Below are positions 26,373 through 35,621 of a stretch of 64,000 bases of DNA, piece by piece; position 1 is the stretch's first letter; every line of letters begins with the position of its first letter. The notes under the pieces were generated by a model. The model ran no database searches. It was not told where the DNA came from and worked only from the letters and a program-made list of their open reading frames with translations. Source of the DNA: Ferriphaselus amnicola (GTDB lineage Bacteria; Pseudomonadota; Gammaproteobacteria; Burkholderiales; Gallionellaceae). The DNA is taken from contig NZ_AP018738.1 of NCBI RefSeq assembly GCF_000974685.2, positions 310,001 through 374,000 on the forward strand. The letters run 5' to 3'. A program made the translations under genes and the position numbers.

Positions 26373-27938
26373 ATGGCAGCCATCAAACAAGCCCTCATCA
26401 GCGTTTCCGATAAATCCGGCGTACTCGAATTCGCCCGTAGCCTGAGCCAGCTCGGCGTGAACATCCTCTCCACTGGCGGTACGGCTAAGCTGCTTGCCGA
26501 CAACGGCGTGCCCTGCACCGAAGTCGCCGATTACACCGGCTTCCCCGAGATGCTGGATGGTCGCGTGAAGACGCTGCAACCCAAGGTTCACGCCGGGATT
26601 CTGGCGCGTCGCGATTTGCCCGAGCACGTGGCCACGCTGGAAAAGCACGGCATCCCGACCATCGATCTGGTGGTGGTGAATCTGTACCCCTTCGCGGCAA
26701 CCGTCGCCAAGCCCGGCTGTACGTTGGAAGACGCTATCGAGAACATCGACATCGGCGGCCCGACCATGGTGCGCGCAGCGGCCAAGAACCACGGCCATGT
26801 CGCTATCGTCACCGATCCGGCGGATTACAGTGACGTGTTGGCCGAGATGCAAACCAACGGCGGCGCGGTTTCCGACGCGACACGCTTCGACCTGATGAAG
26901 AAGGCGTTCTCGCACACTGCCGCGTACGACAGCATGATCAGCAACTACCTGACCGCCATCGGCAGCGACGGTAGCAAGAGCGAATTCCCCGCGCAGATCA
27001 ACTTCAATTTCGCCAAGGTGCAAGACATGCGCTACGGCGAGAACCCGCACCAGAGCGCCGCGTTCTACCGCGACCTCAATCCCGTGGCGGGCGGAATTGC
27101 TGACTACACCCAATTGCAGGGTAAGGAACTCAGTTACAACAACATCGGCGATGCCGACGCTGCGTGGGAACTGGTCAAGACTTTCGATCAGCCCGCCTGT
27201 GTCATCGTCAAGCACGCCAACCCGTGCGGCGTGGCCATCGCCGACAACGCGCTGAACGCCTACAAGCTGGCTTACGCCACTGACACGACTTCCGCGTTCG
27301 GCGGCATCATCGCCTTCAACCGCGAGTTGGACGAAGCTTCTGCCGCGCAGATCACCGCCAACCAGTTCGTCGAACTCATCATCGCGCCTTCCGCTTCCGA
27401 GGCCGCATTGAAGGTCACTGCCGCTAAGCAGAACGTGCGCGTGCTGACCGTGCCGCTGTCCAACGCCCACAACCAGTGGGACGTGAAGCGCGTCAGCGGT
27501 GGTTTGCTGGTGCAAAGCCCAGACGCGTTGAACGTGCAATTGGCGCAGCTCAAGGTCGTCACCAAGGCGCAGCCGACACCTGAGCAACTGACCGATTTGC
27601 TGTTTGCTTGGCGCGTGGCGAAATACGTGAAGTCCAACGCCATCGTGTTCTGCAAGGGTGGACAGACCTTGGGCGTGGGTGCGGGCCAGATGAGCCGTGT
27701 CGATTCCACCCGCATCGCCAGCATCAAGGCGCAGAACGCCGGACTGAGCTTGGAGAACTCCGTGGTTTCCTCGGATGCCTTCTTCCCGTTCCGCGACGGC
27801 ATCGACGTACTGGCCGCCGCCGGTGCCAAGGCAGTGATCCAGCCCGGCGGTTCGATGCGTGATGCTGACGTGATCGCAGCGGCAGACGAGCACGGCATCG
27901 CCATGGTGCTGACCGGCTTCCGCCATTTCCGTCACTGA
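26373..27938 (+). CDS. purH: Bifunctional AICAR formyltransferase / IMP cyclohydrolase
   Basis: This 521-residue protein catalyses the last two steps of purine synthesis. The N-terminal IMP cyclohydrolase (MGS-like) domain begins [16 protein letters not shown] and has STGGTAKLL. The C-terminal transformylase half has [12 protein letters not shown] with the Lys-His motif and ends [14 protein letters not shown], the usual PurH end. Length is normal. purD lies 450 bases downstream with a small gene between. Confidence 0.97.
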   Translation: MAAIKQALISVSDKSGVLEFARSLSQLGVNILSTGGTAKLLADNGVPCTEVADYTGFPEMLDGRVKTLQPKVHAGILARRDLPEHVATLEKHGIPTIDLVVVNLYPFAATVAKPGCTLEDAIENIDIGGPTMVRAAAKNHGHVAIVTDPADYSDVLAEMQTNGGAVSDATRFDLMKKAFSHTAAYDSMISNYLTAIGSDGSKSEFPAQINFNFAKVQDMRYGENPHQSAAFYRDLNPVAGGIADYTQLQGKELSYNNIGDADAAWELVKTFDQPACVIVKHANPCGVAIADNALNAYKLAYATDTTSAFGGIIAFNRELDEASAAQITANQFVELIIAPSASEAALKVTAAKQNVRVLTVPLSNAHNQWDVKRVSGGLLVQSPDALNVQLAQLKVVTKAQPTPEQLTDLLFAWRVAKYVKSNAIVFCKGGQTLGVGAGQMSRVDSTRIASIKAQNAGLSLENSVVSSDAFFPFRDGIDVLAAAGAKAVIQPGGSMRDADVIAAADEHGIAMVLTGFRHFRH

Positions 27939-27958
27939 TCGCCCGCCCGTCGGGCGAT
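27938..27958 (+). terminator. GC-rich hairpin after purH, no U-tract
   Basis: ATCGCCCG (27938-27945) pairs with CGGGCGAT (27951-27958) around a CCCGT loop, directly overlapping the purH stop. There is no run of T afterwards, so this may be a weak or Rho-assisted terminator, or a 3' end stabiliser. Confidence 0.4.
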
Positions 27959-27985
27959 AGGCACGTTTAGATCGAAGGAGGACGC

Positions 27986-28303
27986 ATGAGTATGATGAAG
28001 AATGCAATGAGGTCGATAGTCGGGCTGGTTGCCTTGCTTGCTGCGACCAGCAGTCTGGCAGGTGAGCAAGCCATCCTGCGTTGCAACGCGGAACCTGGCG
28101 GCCCAGTCGTATTGCGCTCGTTCTCCATCTCCAATTCAGCATTGGTGGCGACACCCGAACTGGCGGCTAAAGAGAACTGCGCCTTGTTCCTCAAACAGTT
28201 GCAGGACAAGGGCTTTTCCATTGCAGCCGAGTTCGTGTTGCAAGATGCAGGCACAGGCTCCAGCGGCACGCCGATCGCGATCATTTATCGCTTGAGCCGC
28301 TGA
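27986..28303 (+). CDS. Small exported protein of unknown function
   Basis: This is a 105-residue protein with a signal peptide (about 1-25, cleavage near SSLAGE), then a small domain with two cysteines (LRCNAEP and KENCALFL) that could form one disulfide. GAAGGAGG upstream of ATG 27986 is a strong ribosome site, supporting a real gene. I do not recognise a family. It sits between purH and purD but its export signal argues against a purine role. Confidence 0.75.
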   Translation: MSMMKNAMRSIVGLVALLAATSSLAGEQAILRCNAEPGGPVVLRSFSISNSALVATPELAAKENCALFLKQLQDKGFSIAAEFVLQDAGTGSSGTPIAIIYRLSR

Positions 28304-28310
28304 TATTGGT

Positions 28311-28371
28311 TAGGGTGGGCAATCTTTGCCCACACGGAATTATGAACGGTGGGCAAAGGATGCCCACCCTA
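28311..28371. repeat. Double palindromic intergenic repeat before purD
   Basis: TAGGGTGGGCA at 28311-28321 and its complement TGCCCACCCTA at 28361-28371 form the outer arms. Each half is itself a hairpin: GTGGGCAA-TCT-TTGCCCAC on the left and GGTGGGCA-AAGGA-TGCCCACC on the right. The design resembles the short mobile palindromic repeats (REP/MITE-like) scattered in proteobacterial genomes. Transcribed, it could fold upstream of purD. Confidence 0.75.
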
Positions 28372-28385
28372 CGTTTGAGGGTGTT

Positions 28386-29657
28386 ATGAAGATTCTGGTC
28401 GTAGGTTCGGGTGGTCGTGAGCACGCGCTGGCATGGCGTTTGGCGCAGGGCGAGCGGGTGCAGAAGGTGTTTGTCGCGCCGGGCAATGCGGGTACGGCGC
28501 TGGAAGACGGGTTGGAGAATCTGCCCATCACCGGCATCCCTGAGCTGATCGAGTTCGTCAAACGCGAAGGTATCGAATTCACCGTGGTCGGCCCAGAAGC
28601 GCCGCTGGCGGCGGGCATCGTCGATGCGTTCCGTGCCGAGAAGCAGAAGATCTTCGGTCCGACCAAGGCCGCTGCGCAGCTTGAATCCTCCAAGGACTTC
28701 GCCAAGCGCTTCATGACTCGTCACCATATCCCAACAGCCTTTTTCGAGACCTTCAGCGACATCGAAGCTGCGCGCGACTACGTGGACAAACACGGCGCTC
28801 CCATCGTCATCAAGGCCGATGGTTTGGCTGCTGGCAAGGGCGTGGTAGTGGCAATGACCGAGATGGAAGCTTACGCCGCCATCGACATGATGCTGGCCGA
28901 TAACAGCCTCGGCGATGCCGGTGCGCGGGTGGTGATCGAAGAGTTCCTTGAAGGCGAAGAAGCCAGCTTTATCGTCTTAGTCGATGGCAAAAATGTCTTG
29001 GCATTAGCGACGAGTCAGGATCATAAGCGTCTGCTCGACCGTGACCACGGCCCCAACACCGGCGGCATGGGTGCGTACTCTCCCGCTCCCGTGGTGACGC
29101 CGACCATCCACGCCAAGGCCATGCGCGAAGTCATCATGCCGGTCGTGCGCGGCATGGAAGCCGAAGGTGTCACTTACACCGGCTTCCTCTACGCTGGGCT
29201 GATGATCTCGCCAGACGGCGGCCTCAAGGTGTTGGAATTCAACTGCCGCATGGGCGACCCCGAGACCCAGCCCATCATGCTGCGCCTGAAGAGCGATCTG
29301 TCGGTGCTGATGGAACACGCCATTGCCGGAACGCTGGATCAAGTCGAAGCCGAATGGGATAGACGCACTGCGCTGGGCGTGGTGATGGCTGCCGCCAACT
29401 ACCCCGAAACCCCGCGCAAAGGCGACGTCATTACCGGCCTGCCCAAACCGCAGGAAGATGCCCACGTATTCCATGCCGGAACCACCACGCAAGACGGCAA
29501 AGTGGTCACCAGCGGCGGTCGTGTCCTCTGCGTCACCGCGCTGGGCGACATGGTCAAACGCGCCCAACAACGCGCCTACGAAGTCGCCGACGGCATCCAC
29601 TTCGACGGCAGCCAAATGCGCCGCGACATCGGCTATCGGGCAATCGGGCGGAAGTAA
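28386..29657 (+). CDS. purD: Phosphoribosylamine-glycine ligase
   Basis: This 423-residue ATP-grasp enzyme joins glycine to phosphoribosylamine in purine synthesis. It starts MKILVVGSGGREHALAWRL, the normal GARS beginning, so ATG 28386 was chosen over in-frame starts inside the upstream repeat. Other motifs: VIKADGLAAGKGVVVA, DHKRLLDRDHGPNTGGMGAY, LEFNCRMGDPETQ. Length is normal. It is followed by a strong terminator shared with the convergent slyX. Confidence 0.97.
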   Translation: MKILVVGSGGREHALAWRLAQGERVQKVFVAPGNAGTALEDGLENLPITGIPELIEFVKREGIEFTVVGPEAPLAAGIVDAFRAEKQKIFGPTKAAAQLESSKDFAKRFMTRHHIPTAFFETFSDIEAARDYVDKHGAPIVIKADGLAAGKGVVVAMTEMEAYAAIDMMLADNSLGDAGARVVIEEFLEGEEASFIVLVDGKNVLALATSQDHKRLLDRDHGPNTGGMGAYSPAPVVTPTIHAKAMREVIMPVVRGMEAEGVTYTGFLYAGLMISPDGGLKVLEFNCRMGDPETQPIMLRLKSDLSVLMEHAIAGTLDQVEAEWDRRTALGVVMAAANYPETPRKGDVITGLPKPQEDAHVFHAGTTTQDGKVVTSGGRVLCVTALGDMVKRAQQRAYEVADGIHFDGSQMRRDIGYRAIGRK

Positions 29658-29683
29658 GCTGCCTTATTGACGCAGGTTTGTGT

Positions 29684-29713
29684 AAAAAGGGAGGCGGTAA
29701 CGCTTCCCTTTTT
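29684..29713. terminator. Bidirectional terminator between purD and slyX
   Basis: AAAAAGGGAGGCG (29684-29696) pairs with CGCTTCCCTTTTT (29701-29713) around a GTAA tetraloop, with one mismatch. A-run on one side and T-run on the other make it work on both strands, ending purD from the left and slyX from the right. Confidence 0.9.
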
Positions 29714-29718
29714 ACATC

Positions 29719-29925
29719 TCAATAATGCGGCGGTCTTTCGTTGGAGACTTTGCCTTCGCTTCCGGCATCGGCCAGTGAGCGGATTTGTCTGGCGAGTGTC
29801 TCGCACATCGCTTCAAGTCGTTCGAGCATTTGCTGTTGTTGAAAGACCGTTTTGTTCAGTTCCTCGATCAGATCTTCTTGGTAGGTGATCTTGGTTTCGA
29901 GGTCGGCGAGGCGTTCTTCTGTCAT
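29719..29925 (-). CDS. slyX: SlyX family protein
   Basis: This is a 68-residue coiled-coil protein: ERLADLETKITYQEDLIEEL then NKTVFQQQQMLERLE, and it ends NERPPHY, the conserved SlyX tail (PPHY). Function is unknown in all species. ATG at 29925 was chosen by the family start; a longer in-frame extension overlaps the divergent tsaC gene and lacks support. It stops six bases from the terminator shared with purD. Confidence 0.9.
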   Translation of the reverse strand: MTEERLADLETKITYQEDLIEELNKTVFQQQQMLERLEAMCETLARQIRSLADAGSEGKVSNERPPHY

Positions 29926-30018
29926 GCGGTGATCCGAATGTTGGGTGGATTGTGCGGCATTGTAACGCGGGCGGCGGAGCGATTCCGGTATCATTCGCGC
30001 AGTTTTCAGGAGCCTTCT

Positions 30019-30567
30019 GTGGTGTGTCCATCTCCGGCAGTGATTGCCCATCTTAAACGCGGCGGCCTCGTCGCCTATCCGACCGAGTCGTGCTACGGCT
30101 TTGGGTGTGACCCGCGCAATCGGCGGGCGGTGCTGCGTTTGTTGAAGCTCAAGGGGCGGCCACAACGGAAAGGGCTGATTCTGATCGCGAGTTCGCCGCG
30201 CCAGTTGCGACCTTTTTTGTTGCCGCTGGATGTGGCGGCAGAGCACAGGCTGGTGGTGGATGGCGCGCAAGCGATCACTTACTTGATGCCGGTGAAGCCG
30301 ACTTGCCCGCGCTGGTTGCGTGGCGAACATGACACGCTGGCGGTGCGGATGACGGCGCATCCGGTCGCTCGAGAATTGTGTCGCAGCACGGGTATGGCGT
30401 TAGTCTCGACGAGTGCGAATTTCAGCGGTCGGCGTCCAGCCAAGACCTACGCAGAGTGCCGCCACCTGTTCGGAGCGAGTGTGCGAGTGCTGCCGGGACA
30501 GGTGGGAAAACGCAAGCAGCCGTCGAGCATTCGGGGGTGGGCGGATGGTAGAATCGTGCGCCAATAA
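30019..30567 (+). CDS. tsaC: L-threonylcarbamoyladenylate synthase (YrdC/Sua5)
   Basis: This 182-residue enzyme makes threonylcarbamoyl-AMP for the t6A37 modification of tRNA. The conserved N-terminal stretch [19 protein letters not shown] and the C-terminal [14 protein letters not shown] fit the single-domain TsaC form. I chose GTG at 30019 because TCAGGAG lies six bases upstream and the family starts here; GTG 30022 is equally possible in principle. It is divergent from slyX. Confidence 0.9.
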   Translation: MVCPSPAVIAHLKRGGLVAYPTESCYGFGCDPRNRRAVLRLLKLKGRPQRKGLILIASSPRQLRPFLLPLDVAAEHRLVVDGAQAITYLMPVKPTCPRWLRGEHDTLAVRMTAHPVARELCRSTGMALVSTSANFSGRRPAKTYAECRHLFGASVRVLPGQVGKRKQPSSIRGWADGRIVRQ

Positions 30568-30573
30568 TTAATC

Positions 30574-30592
30574 GAATCGCAGCAAGCGATTC
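30574..30592. terminator. Hairpin between tsaC and hemF
   Basis: GAATCGC (30574-30580) pairs with GCGATTC (30586-30592) around AGCAA, seven bases after the tsaC stop. There is no T-run, so termination is uncertain. Confidence 0.4.
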
Positions 30593-30647
30593 TCATCGTG
30601 TTCCCTCCCGCAAACGGGCGAGGGGAGCCAACACCGGAGGAGAAGCA

Positions 30648-31562
30648 ATGGATAGCAACGCCGTCAAAACCTACCTGCTCGAATTGCAGGAACTCATCGT
30701 CGATCGTCTGGAGCAGGTGGACGGCAAGAAGTTCATCCGCGACAAGTGGACGCGCGCCACGGGTTCGGGCGGCATCGGCAAAGGCGAAGGTATCAGCTGC
30801 ATCATCGAGGAAGGCAATGTGCTGGAGCGCGGCGGTGTGGCGTTCTCACATGTACAGGGCGACAAGATGCCAGCGTCGGCCACGGCGCACCGCCCCGAGT
30901 TGGCGGGCTGCAGCTGGGAAGCGATGGGTGTGTCGCTGGTGATGCATCCGCGCAATCCGTATGCGCCGACTTCGCATGCCAACGTGCGCATGTTCATGGC
31001 GCACAAGCCGGACGGCGACAAGGTGTTTTGGTTCGGCGGCGGAATGGATCTCACGCCCTACTACGGCTTCGAGGAAGACGCTGTGCACTTCCACCAGATC
31101 TGCAAAAACTCGCTCGATCCCTTCGGTGATGATTTGCACGCCAAGTACAAAAAGTGGTGCGACGAGTATTTCTACCTCAAGCACCGCAACGAGCAGCGCG
31201 GCGTGGGCGGCATCTTTTTCGACGATCTGAATGCACCGGGCTTTGAGGCCAGTTTCGCCATCCAGCAGAGCGTCGGCGACCATTACCTTTCCGCTTACGT
31301 CCCGCTGCTGGAAAAGCGCATGAACACGCCGTACGGCGAGCGCGAACGCGACTTCCAGCTGTATCGGCGTGGGCGCTATGTCGAGTTCAACCTAGTGGTG
31401 GATCGCGGTACCATCTTCGGCTTGCAGTCGAATGGCCGCACCGAATCCATCCTGCTTTCCATGCCGCCGCTAGTGAAGTGGCGCTACGACTGGCAGCCGG
31501 AAGCAGGTACGCCGGAAGCGGAACTGTACGACACCTTCCTCAAGCCGCGCGACTGGGTTTGA
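30648..31562 (+). CDS. hemF: Oxygen-dependent coproporphyrinogen III oxidase
   Basis: This 304-residue enzyme uses O2 to oxidatively decarboxylate coproporphyrinogen III to protoporphyrinogen IX in haem synthesis. Motifs: [36 protein letters not shown], and the C-terminal [17 protein letters not shown]. Length matches the family. CCGGAGGAGAAGC precedes ATG 30648. It overlaps the convergent flavoprotein gene by 23 bases. The genome also has hemN (46224), so haem can be made with or without oxygen. Confidence 0.97.
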   Translation: MDSNAVKTYLLELQELIVDRLEQVDGKKFIRDKWTRATGSGGIGKGEGISCIIEEGNVLERGGVAFSHVQGDKMPASATAHRPELAGCSWEAMGVSLVMHPRNPYAPTSHANVRMFMAHKPDGDKVFWFGGGMDLTPYYGFEEDAVHFHQICKNSLDPFGDDLHAKYKKWCDEYFYLKHRNEQRGVGGIFFDDLNAPGFEASFAIQQSVGDHYLSAYVPLLEKRMNTPYGERERDFQLYRRGRYVEFNLVVDRGTIFGLQSNGRTESILLSMPPLVKWRYDWQPEAGTPEAELYDTFLKPRDWV

Positions 31563-32775
31563 GCCAGTCTAGCGCCCCTTGTCCGGCCACCCGGCCGGAC
31601 GCGAAACAGGCGGTAAGCAGATAGCCGCCGGTCGGCGCTTCCCAGTCCAGCATTTCGCCGGCGCAGAACACGCCGGACAGGTTTTTCACCATCAAATTCT
31701 CGTTCAACGCTTCGAAGCGTACGCCGCCTGCGCTGCTGATGGCTTCGTCCAGCGGGCGCGGGGCGAGTAGTTGTAGCGGCAGGGCTTTGATGGCGGCGGC
31801 GAGTTGGGCTGGGTCGTTGAATTCTTCCGATGTCAGGCATTCGCGCAGCAGTCCGGCTTTCACACCTTTTAACCCTAGGCGGCTTTGAAGGTGGCTGGAA
31901 AGTGAGCGAGAGCCGCGCGGGTGGGTGACGGCAGCGGCAACTTTTTCTGCTGACCAGTCCGGCAGCAGATCCAGATGCAGCGTGGCGTTGCCTGAGCATT
32001 CGATCTCGTCGCGCAGCGCGGCGGACAGCGCGTAGATCAGTCCGCCCTCGATACCGCTGGCATCGATCATGCACTCGCCTAGGCGCCGCACGCCGCCGAA
32101 GCTGGCGGCTACCGACTTCAGTGGTTCGCCAGCGTAACGGCTGCGGAAATGCTCGCTCCACGGCACTTCAAAACCGCAGTTGGACGGGCGTAACGGCGCG
32201 ACCTCCACGCCGCGTGCCGCCAATAGCGGCAGCCATGTGCCATCCGAACCCAGTTTGGCCCAACTGCCGCCGCCCAGCGCTAGCACGACGGCATCGACCT
32301 GGATCACTTTTTCGCCCTCGGGCGTTACCAAGCGCAAACCGCCATCCTCCGCCCAGCCATGCCAGCGTTGTCGCATGGCGAAGCGCACGCCGCTTTCGCG
32401 CAAGCGATGCAGCCAAGCGCGCAGCAGCGGTGCAGCTTTCATTTCGGTGGGAAAGACGCGACCGGATGTGCCGACGAACGTCTGCACGCCGAGGTCGTGT
32501 ATCCACTCGCGTAAGGCAGCAGGCGGGAAGGCGCGCAGCAGCGGATCGATCTCTTGGCTGCGCGAGCCGTAGCGGGCAAGGAAAGCGCTGAACGATTCCG
32601 AGTGGGTGATGTTCATCCCGCCCTTGCCCGCCATCAGGAATTTGCGCCCGGCGCTGGGCATGGAATCGTACACCGTGACTTGTACGCCGCCCATCGCCAG
32701 CACTTCAGCGGCCATCAGCCCAGCGGGGCCTGCGCCGATGACGGCAACGGTCTTGGCGGGTGGGGTGGTGTTCAT
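31540..32775 (-). CDS. HI0933/BaiN-family FAD-dependent oxidoreductase
   Basis: This is a 411-residue flavoprotein. The N-terminal FAD site reads [18 protein letters not shown], followed by the subfamily mark [18 protein letters not shown], and a C-terminal FAD contact ([20 protein letters not shown]). The family is mostly uncharacterised; some members reduce bile-acid intermediates, which need not apply here. ATG 32775 was chosen because the Rossmann motif starts 10 residues later; a longer frame overlaps the next gene. Seven bases separate it from the DUF815 gene upstream in the operon. Confidence 0.88.
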   Translation of the reverse strand: MNTTPPAKTVAVIGAGPAGLMAAEVLAMGGVQVTVYDSMPSAGRKFLMAGKGGMNITHSESFSAFLARYGSRSQEIDPLLRAFPPAALREWIHDLGVQTFVGTSGRVFPTEMKAAPLLRAWLHRLRESGVRFAMRQRWHGWAEDGGLRLVTPEGEKVIQVDAVVLALGGGSWAKLGSDGTWLPLLAARGVEVAPLRPSNCGFEVPWSEHFRSRYAGEPLKSVAASFGGVRRLGECMIDASGIEGGLIYALSAALRDEIECSGNATLHLDLLPDWSAEKVAAAVTHPRGSRSLSSHLQSRLGLKGVKAGLLRECLTSEEFNDPAQLAAAIKALPLQLLAPRPLDEAISSAGGVRFEALNENLMVKNLSGVFCAGEMLDWEAPTGGYLLTACFASGRVAGQGALDWLKPSRAA

Positions 32776-32782
32776 GGAAAGG

Positions 32783-33637
32783 TCAGACGGCGCGGGAGCC
32801 CGCCCAATCGCGGGCGAACTGCCACGCGACGCGGCCACTGCGCGAGCCGCGCTGGATACTCCATTGCAGTGCGGCTTGGCGCGTGTCGCCATCCAGCGTG
32901 GCGGATAGGCCGAAATGGTGCAGCCAATGCGCAACGATGGCGAGGTAATCGTCTTGGCTGAAGGGGTAGAACGAGGCCCACAGGCCGAAGCGTTCGGACA
33001 GGGAAATCTTCTCTTCGACGCTCTCGGCCGGATGGATCTCGTCGCCGACGTAGCGCGTGGCGGCGTTGTCGGCCATGAATTCCGGCATCAGGTGGCGGCG
33101 GTTGGAGGTGGCGTAGATCAGCAAGTTGTCGCTGAAACTGGTTAACGAGCCGTCGAGCGCGGCTTTGAGCGCCTGATAGCCGGGCTCTTCGGCGTTGAAC
33201 GACAGGTCGTCGCAATACAGGATGAAGCGCTCGGGACGGCCTGAGACTAGGGCGATGATCTGCGGAAGTTCGGCCAGCGCTGGCTTGCTGATCTCGATGA
33301 CGCGCAGGCCATCAGCGGCAAATTCGTTGAGCAGGGCTTTTACCAGCGAGGACTTGCCGGTGCCGCGCGCGCCAGTCAATAGCACGTTGTTGGCGGGATG
33401 GCCTTGCACGAACTGGCGGGTGTTTTGCGCGATTAGTTGCTTCTGGTCATGAATGCCGAGGAGGTCGGCCAAGCCGATGCGATGCGTATGCTGCAAGGGC
33501 AGGAGTTGACTGCGCTCCCAGCGGAAGGCGTGCACGTTCCAATCTATCGAGGTCGAGGAGCTGGCGCTAGGCAGCAGCGGCTCAAGCCGCGCCAGCAGCG
33601 CCTCGGCTCGATCCAGAAAACGATCCAGCTTATCCAT
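32783..33637 (-). CDS. DUF815 family AAA-type ATPase
   Basis: This is a 284-residue ATPase with Walker A LLTGARGTGKSSLVKA near residues 86-101, Walker B FILYCDDLSF and the sensor-like LLIYATSNRRHLMPEFM. Length and motifs fit DUF815 proteins, whose role is unknown. The start ATG 33637 shares one base with the serB stop, so translation is coupled to serB; the longer upstream in-frame extension lies wholly inside serB and was dropped. Confidence 0.88.
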   Translation of the reverse strand: MDKLDRFLDRAEALLARLEPLLPSASSSTSIDWNVHAFRWERSQLLPLQHTHRIGLADLLGIHDQKQLIAQNTRQFVQGHPANNVLLTGARGTGKSSLVKALLNEFAADGLRVIEISKPALAELPQIIALVSGRPERFILYCDDLSFNAEEPGYQALKAALDGSLTSFSDNLLIYATSNRRHLMPEFMADNAATRYVGDEIHPAESVEEKISLSERFGLWASFYPFSQDDYLAIVAHWLHHFGLSATLDGDTRQAALQWSIQRGSRSGRVAWQFARDWAGSRAV

Positions 33638-34473
33638 CAGTGGCCGAGTAGGGGAAGCACGCCGTCGAGTCCGACGAAATTGAGCGCGAAACTGGCTTGT
33701 GCGCGTACCACCGGTTTGGCATGGTAGGCGATGCTGGTGGCGGCTTCGGCCATCATTTTGAGGTCGTTGGCACCGTCGCCGATGGCGACGACCTGTTGCG
33801 GATGTAGCTCGAATTCCTCGCGGACATGGTTGAGCCAATCGGCTTTGCCTTGCGCATCGACAATCTTGCCTAGTACCTTGCCAGTGAGCTTGCCGTCGAT
33901 GATCTCCAGTGTGTTGGAGTGGGCGAAGTCGAGGCCGAGTCGCTGCCTGAGGCGGTCGGTGAAGAAAGTGAAACCACCGGAAACTAGCAGGGTTTTGATG
34001 CCGTGCTTCTTCAGTTCCGCCAGCATGACCTCGGCGCCGGGATTAAGTCGCAGGCGCTCGTCATAGACGCGCTGAAGTGCGCTTTCGTCCAAACCTTCCA
34101 ATAATGCGACGCGGCGGGTCAGGCTTTGGGAAAAATCTAGCTCACCACGCATCGCCGCCTCGGTGATCGCGGAGACTTGTGGCTTCAGTCCTTGCATGTC
34201 GGCGATCTCGTCGATGCATTCGATATTGATGAGGGTTGAGTCCATGTCCATGACCACAAGGCCGAAATCGGATAGGCTCAGGCGAGCATCAACATAGCCA
34301 TAATCAAGTTGGTGCTCGAAGCAAACGCTGCTGACATCGTCTTGTGGACGTGCGTTGCAGAAACGGAAGGTGTGAGTCCCGATCTGTTCGGTGCGAGTGG
34401 AGAGCGTCAATCCAGCCAATTTGTTGAGTATGTTGGCGGGAATGGTGTGGGTGGCTTGGATGATTAAATTCAT
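33637..34473 (-). CDS. serB: Phosphoserine phosphatase
   Basis: This 278-residue HAD-family enzyme makes serine from phosphoserine. The catalytic motif is VMDMDSTLINIE (DxDST), with motif II LLVSGGFTFF and motif III-IV VAIGDGANDLKMMAEA. The N-terminal 70 residues form the extra domain common in proteobacterial SerB. It is the first gene of a three-gene minus-strand operon with the DUF815 ATPase and the flavoprotein. A possible weak FNR-like site lies 53-66 bases upstream. Confidence 0.95.
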   Translation of the reverse strand: MNLIIQATHTIPANILNKLAGLTLSTRTEQIGTHTFRFCNARPQDDVSSVCFEHQLDYGYVDARLSLSDFGLVVMDMDSTLINIECIDEIADMQGLKPQVSAITEAAMRGELDFSQSLTRRVALLEGLDESALQRVYDERLRLNPGAEVMLAELKKHGIKTLLVSGGFTFFTDRLRQRLGLDFAHSNTLEIIDGKLTGKVLGKIVDAQGKADWLNHVREEFELHPQQVVAIGDGANDLKMMAEAATSIAYHAKPVVRAQASFALNFVGLDGVLPLLGH

Positions 34474-34617
34474 AAGGAGGCTAGGCAGGGTTCCTGAAGT
34501 GCGGTTACGCGGTTCTGGTGAGGATTTGATTTTAATCTAATCTATCAAGTTGGCCGGAGAGAAATATGGTGAGGTGCGAAGGGAGGATTTTTCTATGGCA
34601 TCTGCTAAAGTGCGCGC

Positions 34618-35337
34618 ATGAAAAAAATGACTTTAGATCGTGTTCTACAAACACAAGGTTTTGGCACACGCAAATGGTGCCGCGAGTTACTTGAGTCGGG
34701 GGAGGTGGCTGTTGCCGGTGAACTCGTGGATGACTATCGAGCCGAGTTTGCAACGGATGGCCTGATATTTTCTGTCTATGGGGAGTCATGGCTGTATCGG
34801 GAGCGAGTCTATCTGGTCGTGAATAAGCCTGCGGGCTACGAATGTTCACGCAAGCCGAGCCATCATCCCGGCGTGCTCAGTTTGCTGCCGGAACAGTATG
34901 GAAGGCGGGATGTTCAGCCCGTGGGCCGACTCGATCACGATACGACCGGAATGTTGTTGATGTCGGATGATGGGGCGTTCATTCATGCTCAATCATCCCC
35001 GAAAAGTCATATTCCTAAACTTTACGTAGCCACGACTCATGATCGAATAGAGCCTGAGTTGATAGCCAGGCTATTGCAGGGGGTCAAGCTGCATGATGAG
35101 CCTGCGCCGCTGTCTGCACTAAAATGCAGTGCGGTAGGTGAGTATCAACTGGAAATCGTGCTTGAGCAGGGAAAGTACCATCAGGTAAAGCGGATGCTGG
35201 CTGCCGCAGGTAATCATTGCGCAGCGCTGTCACGGGTGGCTATTGGGCGACTTAGCTTGGATGAGTTGCAGTTAGCTGAGGGTGGGTGGGCTCATTTGAC
35301 AGTTGAGCAACTTGCAAAACTTGTAGCGACCGAATGA
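34618..35337 (+). CDS. rsuA: RsuA-type 16S rRNA pseudouridine synthase
   Basis: This is a 239-residue enzyme with an N-terminal S4 RNA-binding domain (LDRVLQTQGFGTRKWCRELL), the catalytic motif GRLDHDTTGMLLMSDDG with the active Asp, and the C-terminal GKYHQVKRMLAAAGNH. The pattern GYECSRKPSHHPGVL matches RsuA, which modifies U516 of 16S rRNA; RluE/RluF-type specificity is an alternative. It is divergent from serB. Confidence 0.85.
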   Translation: MKKMTLDRVLQTQGFGTRKWCRELLESGEVAVAGELVDDYRAEFATDGLIFSVYGESWLYRERVYLVVNKPAGYECSRKPSHHPGVLSLLPEQYGRRDVQPVGRLDHDTTGMLLMSDDGAFIHAQSSPKSHIPKLYVATTHDRIEPELIARLLQGVKLHDEPAPLSALKCSAVGEYQLEIVLEQGKYHQVKRMLAAAGNHCAALSRVAIGRLSLDELQLAEGGWAHLTVEQLAKLVATE

Positions 35338-35365
35338 GTATCGCTAGGGAATCGATCTCTGAAGC

Positions 35366-35379
35366 TTGACCCATATCAA
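35366..35379 (+). promoter_or_regulatory. FNR box of the ccoN promoter
   Basis: TTGACCCATATCAA matches the FNR consensus TTGATNNNNATCAA with one change. A -10-like TAGTAT lies at 35402-35407; this puts the box centre about 41.5 bases before the inferred start near 35414, the spacing of class II FNR-activated promoters. It implies an approximately 208-base leader for ccoN. The matching regulator is encoded at 45373-46098. Confidence 0.8.
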
Positions 35380-35621
35380 ACATGACCGAGGTGAAATCCA
35401 ATAGTATCGGCCGGTCTCAAGGTGAGTAATACCGGAGAATTTCACTCGGGTGTCGATCATTTTGGAACCAATTTATGCTTTACTTGTCGCGGCGGGGTGT
35501 GACATTATGTCGCGGCTAGTAAAGCTGTGTAGGTAAGAGGGTGAATCATTCACAGTTCATTGAACTGCGAAGTGTGAATAATTCATTGGTTTGATTTAAT
35601 TTCTCTAGGGAGGAGACTACT

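Noticed and set aside
26073-28154. A 693-codon open frame on the minus strand over dusB end, fis and purH
   Set aside because: It is antisense to three certain genes, rich in His/Gly/Val/Asp as expected from the reverse frame of GC-rich codons, and has no domain; a shadow frame.
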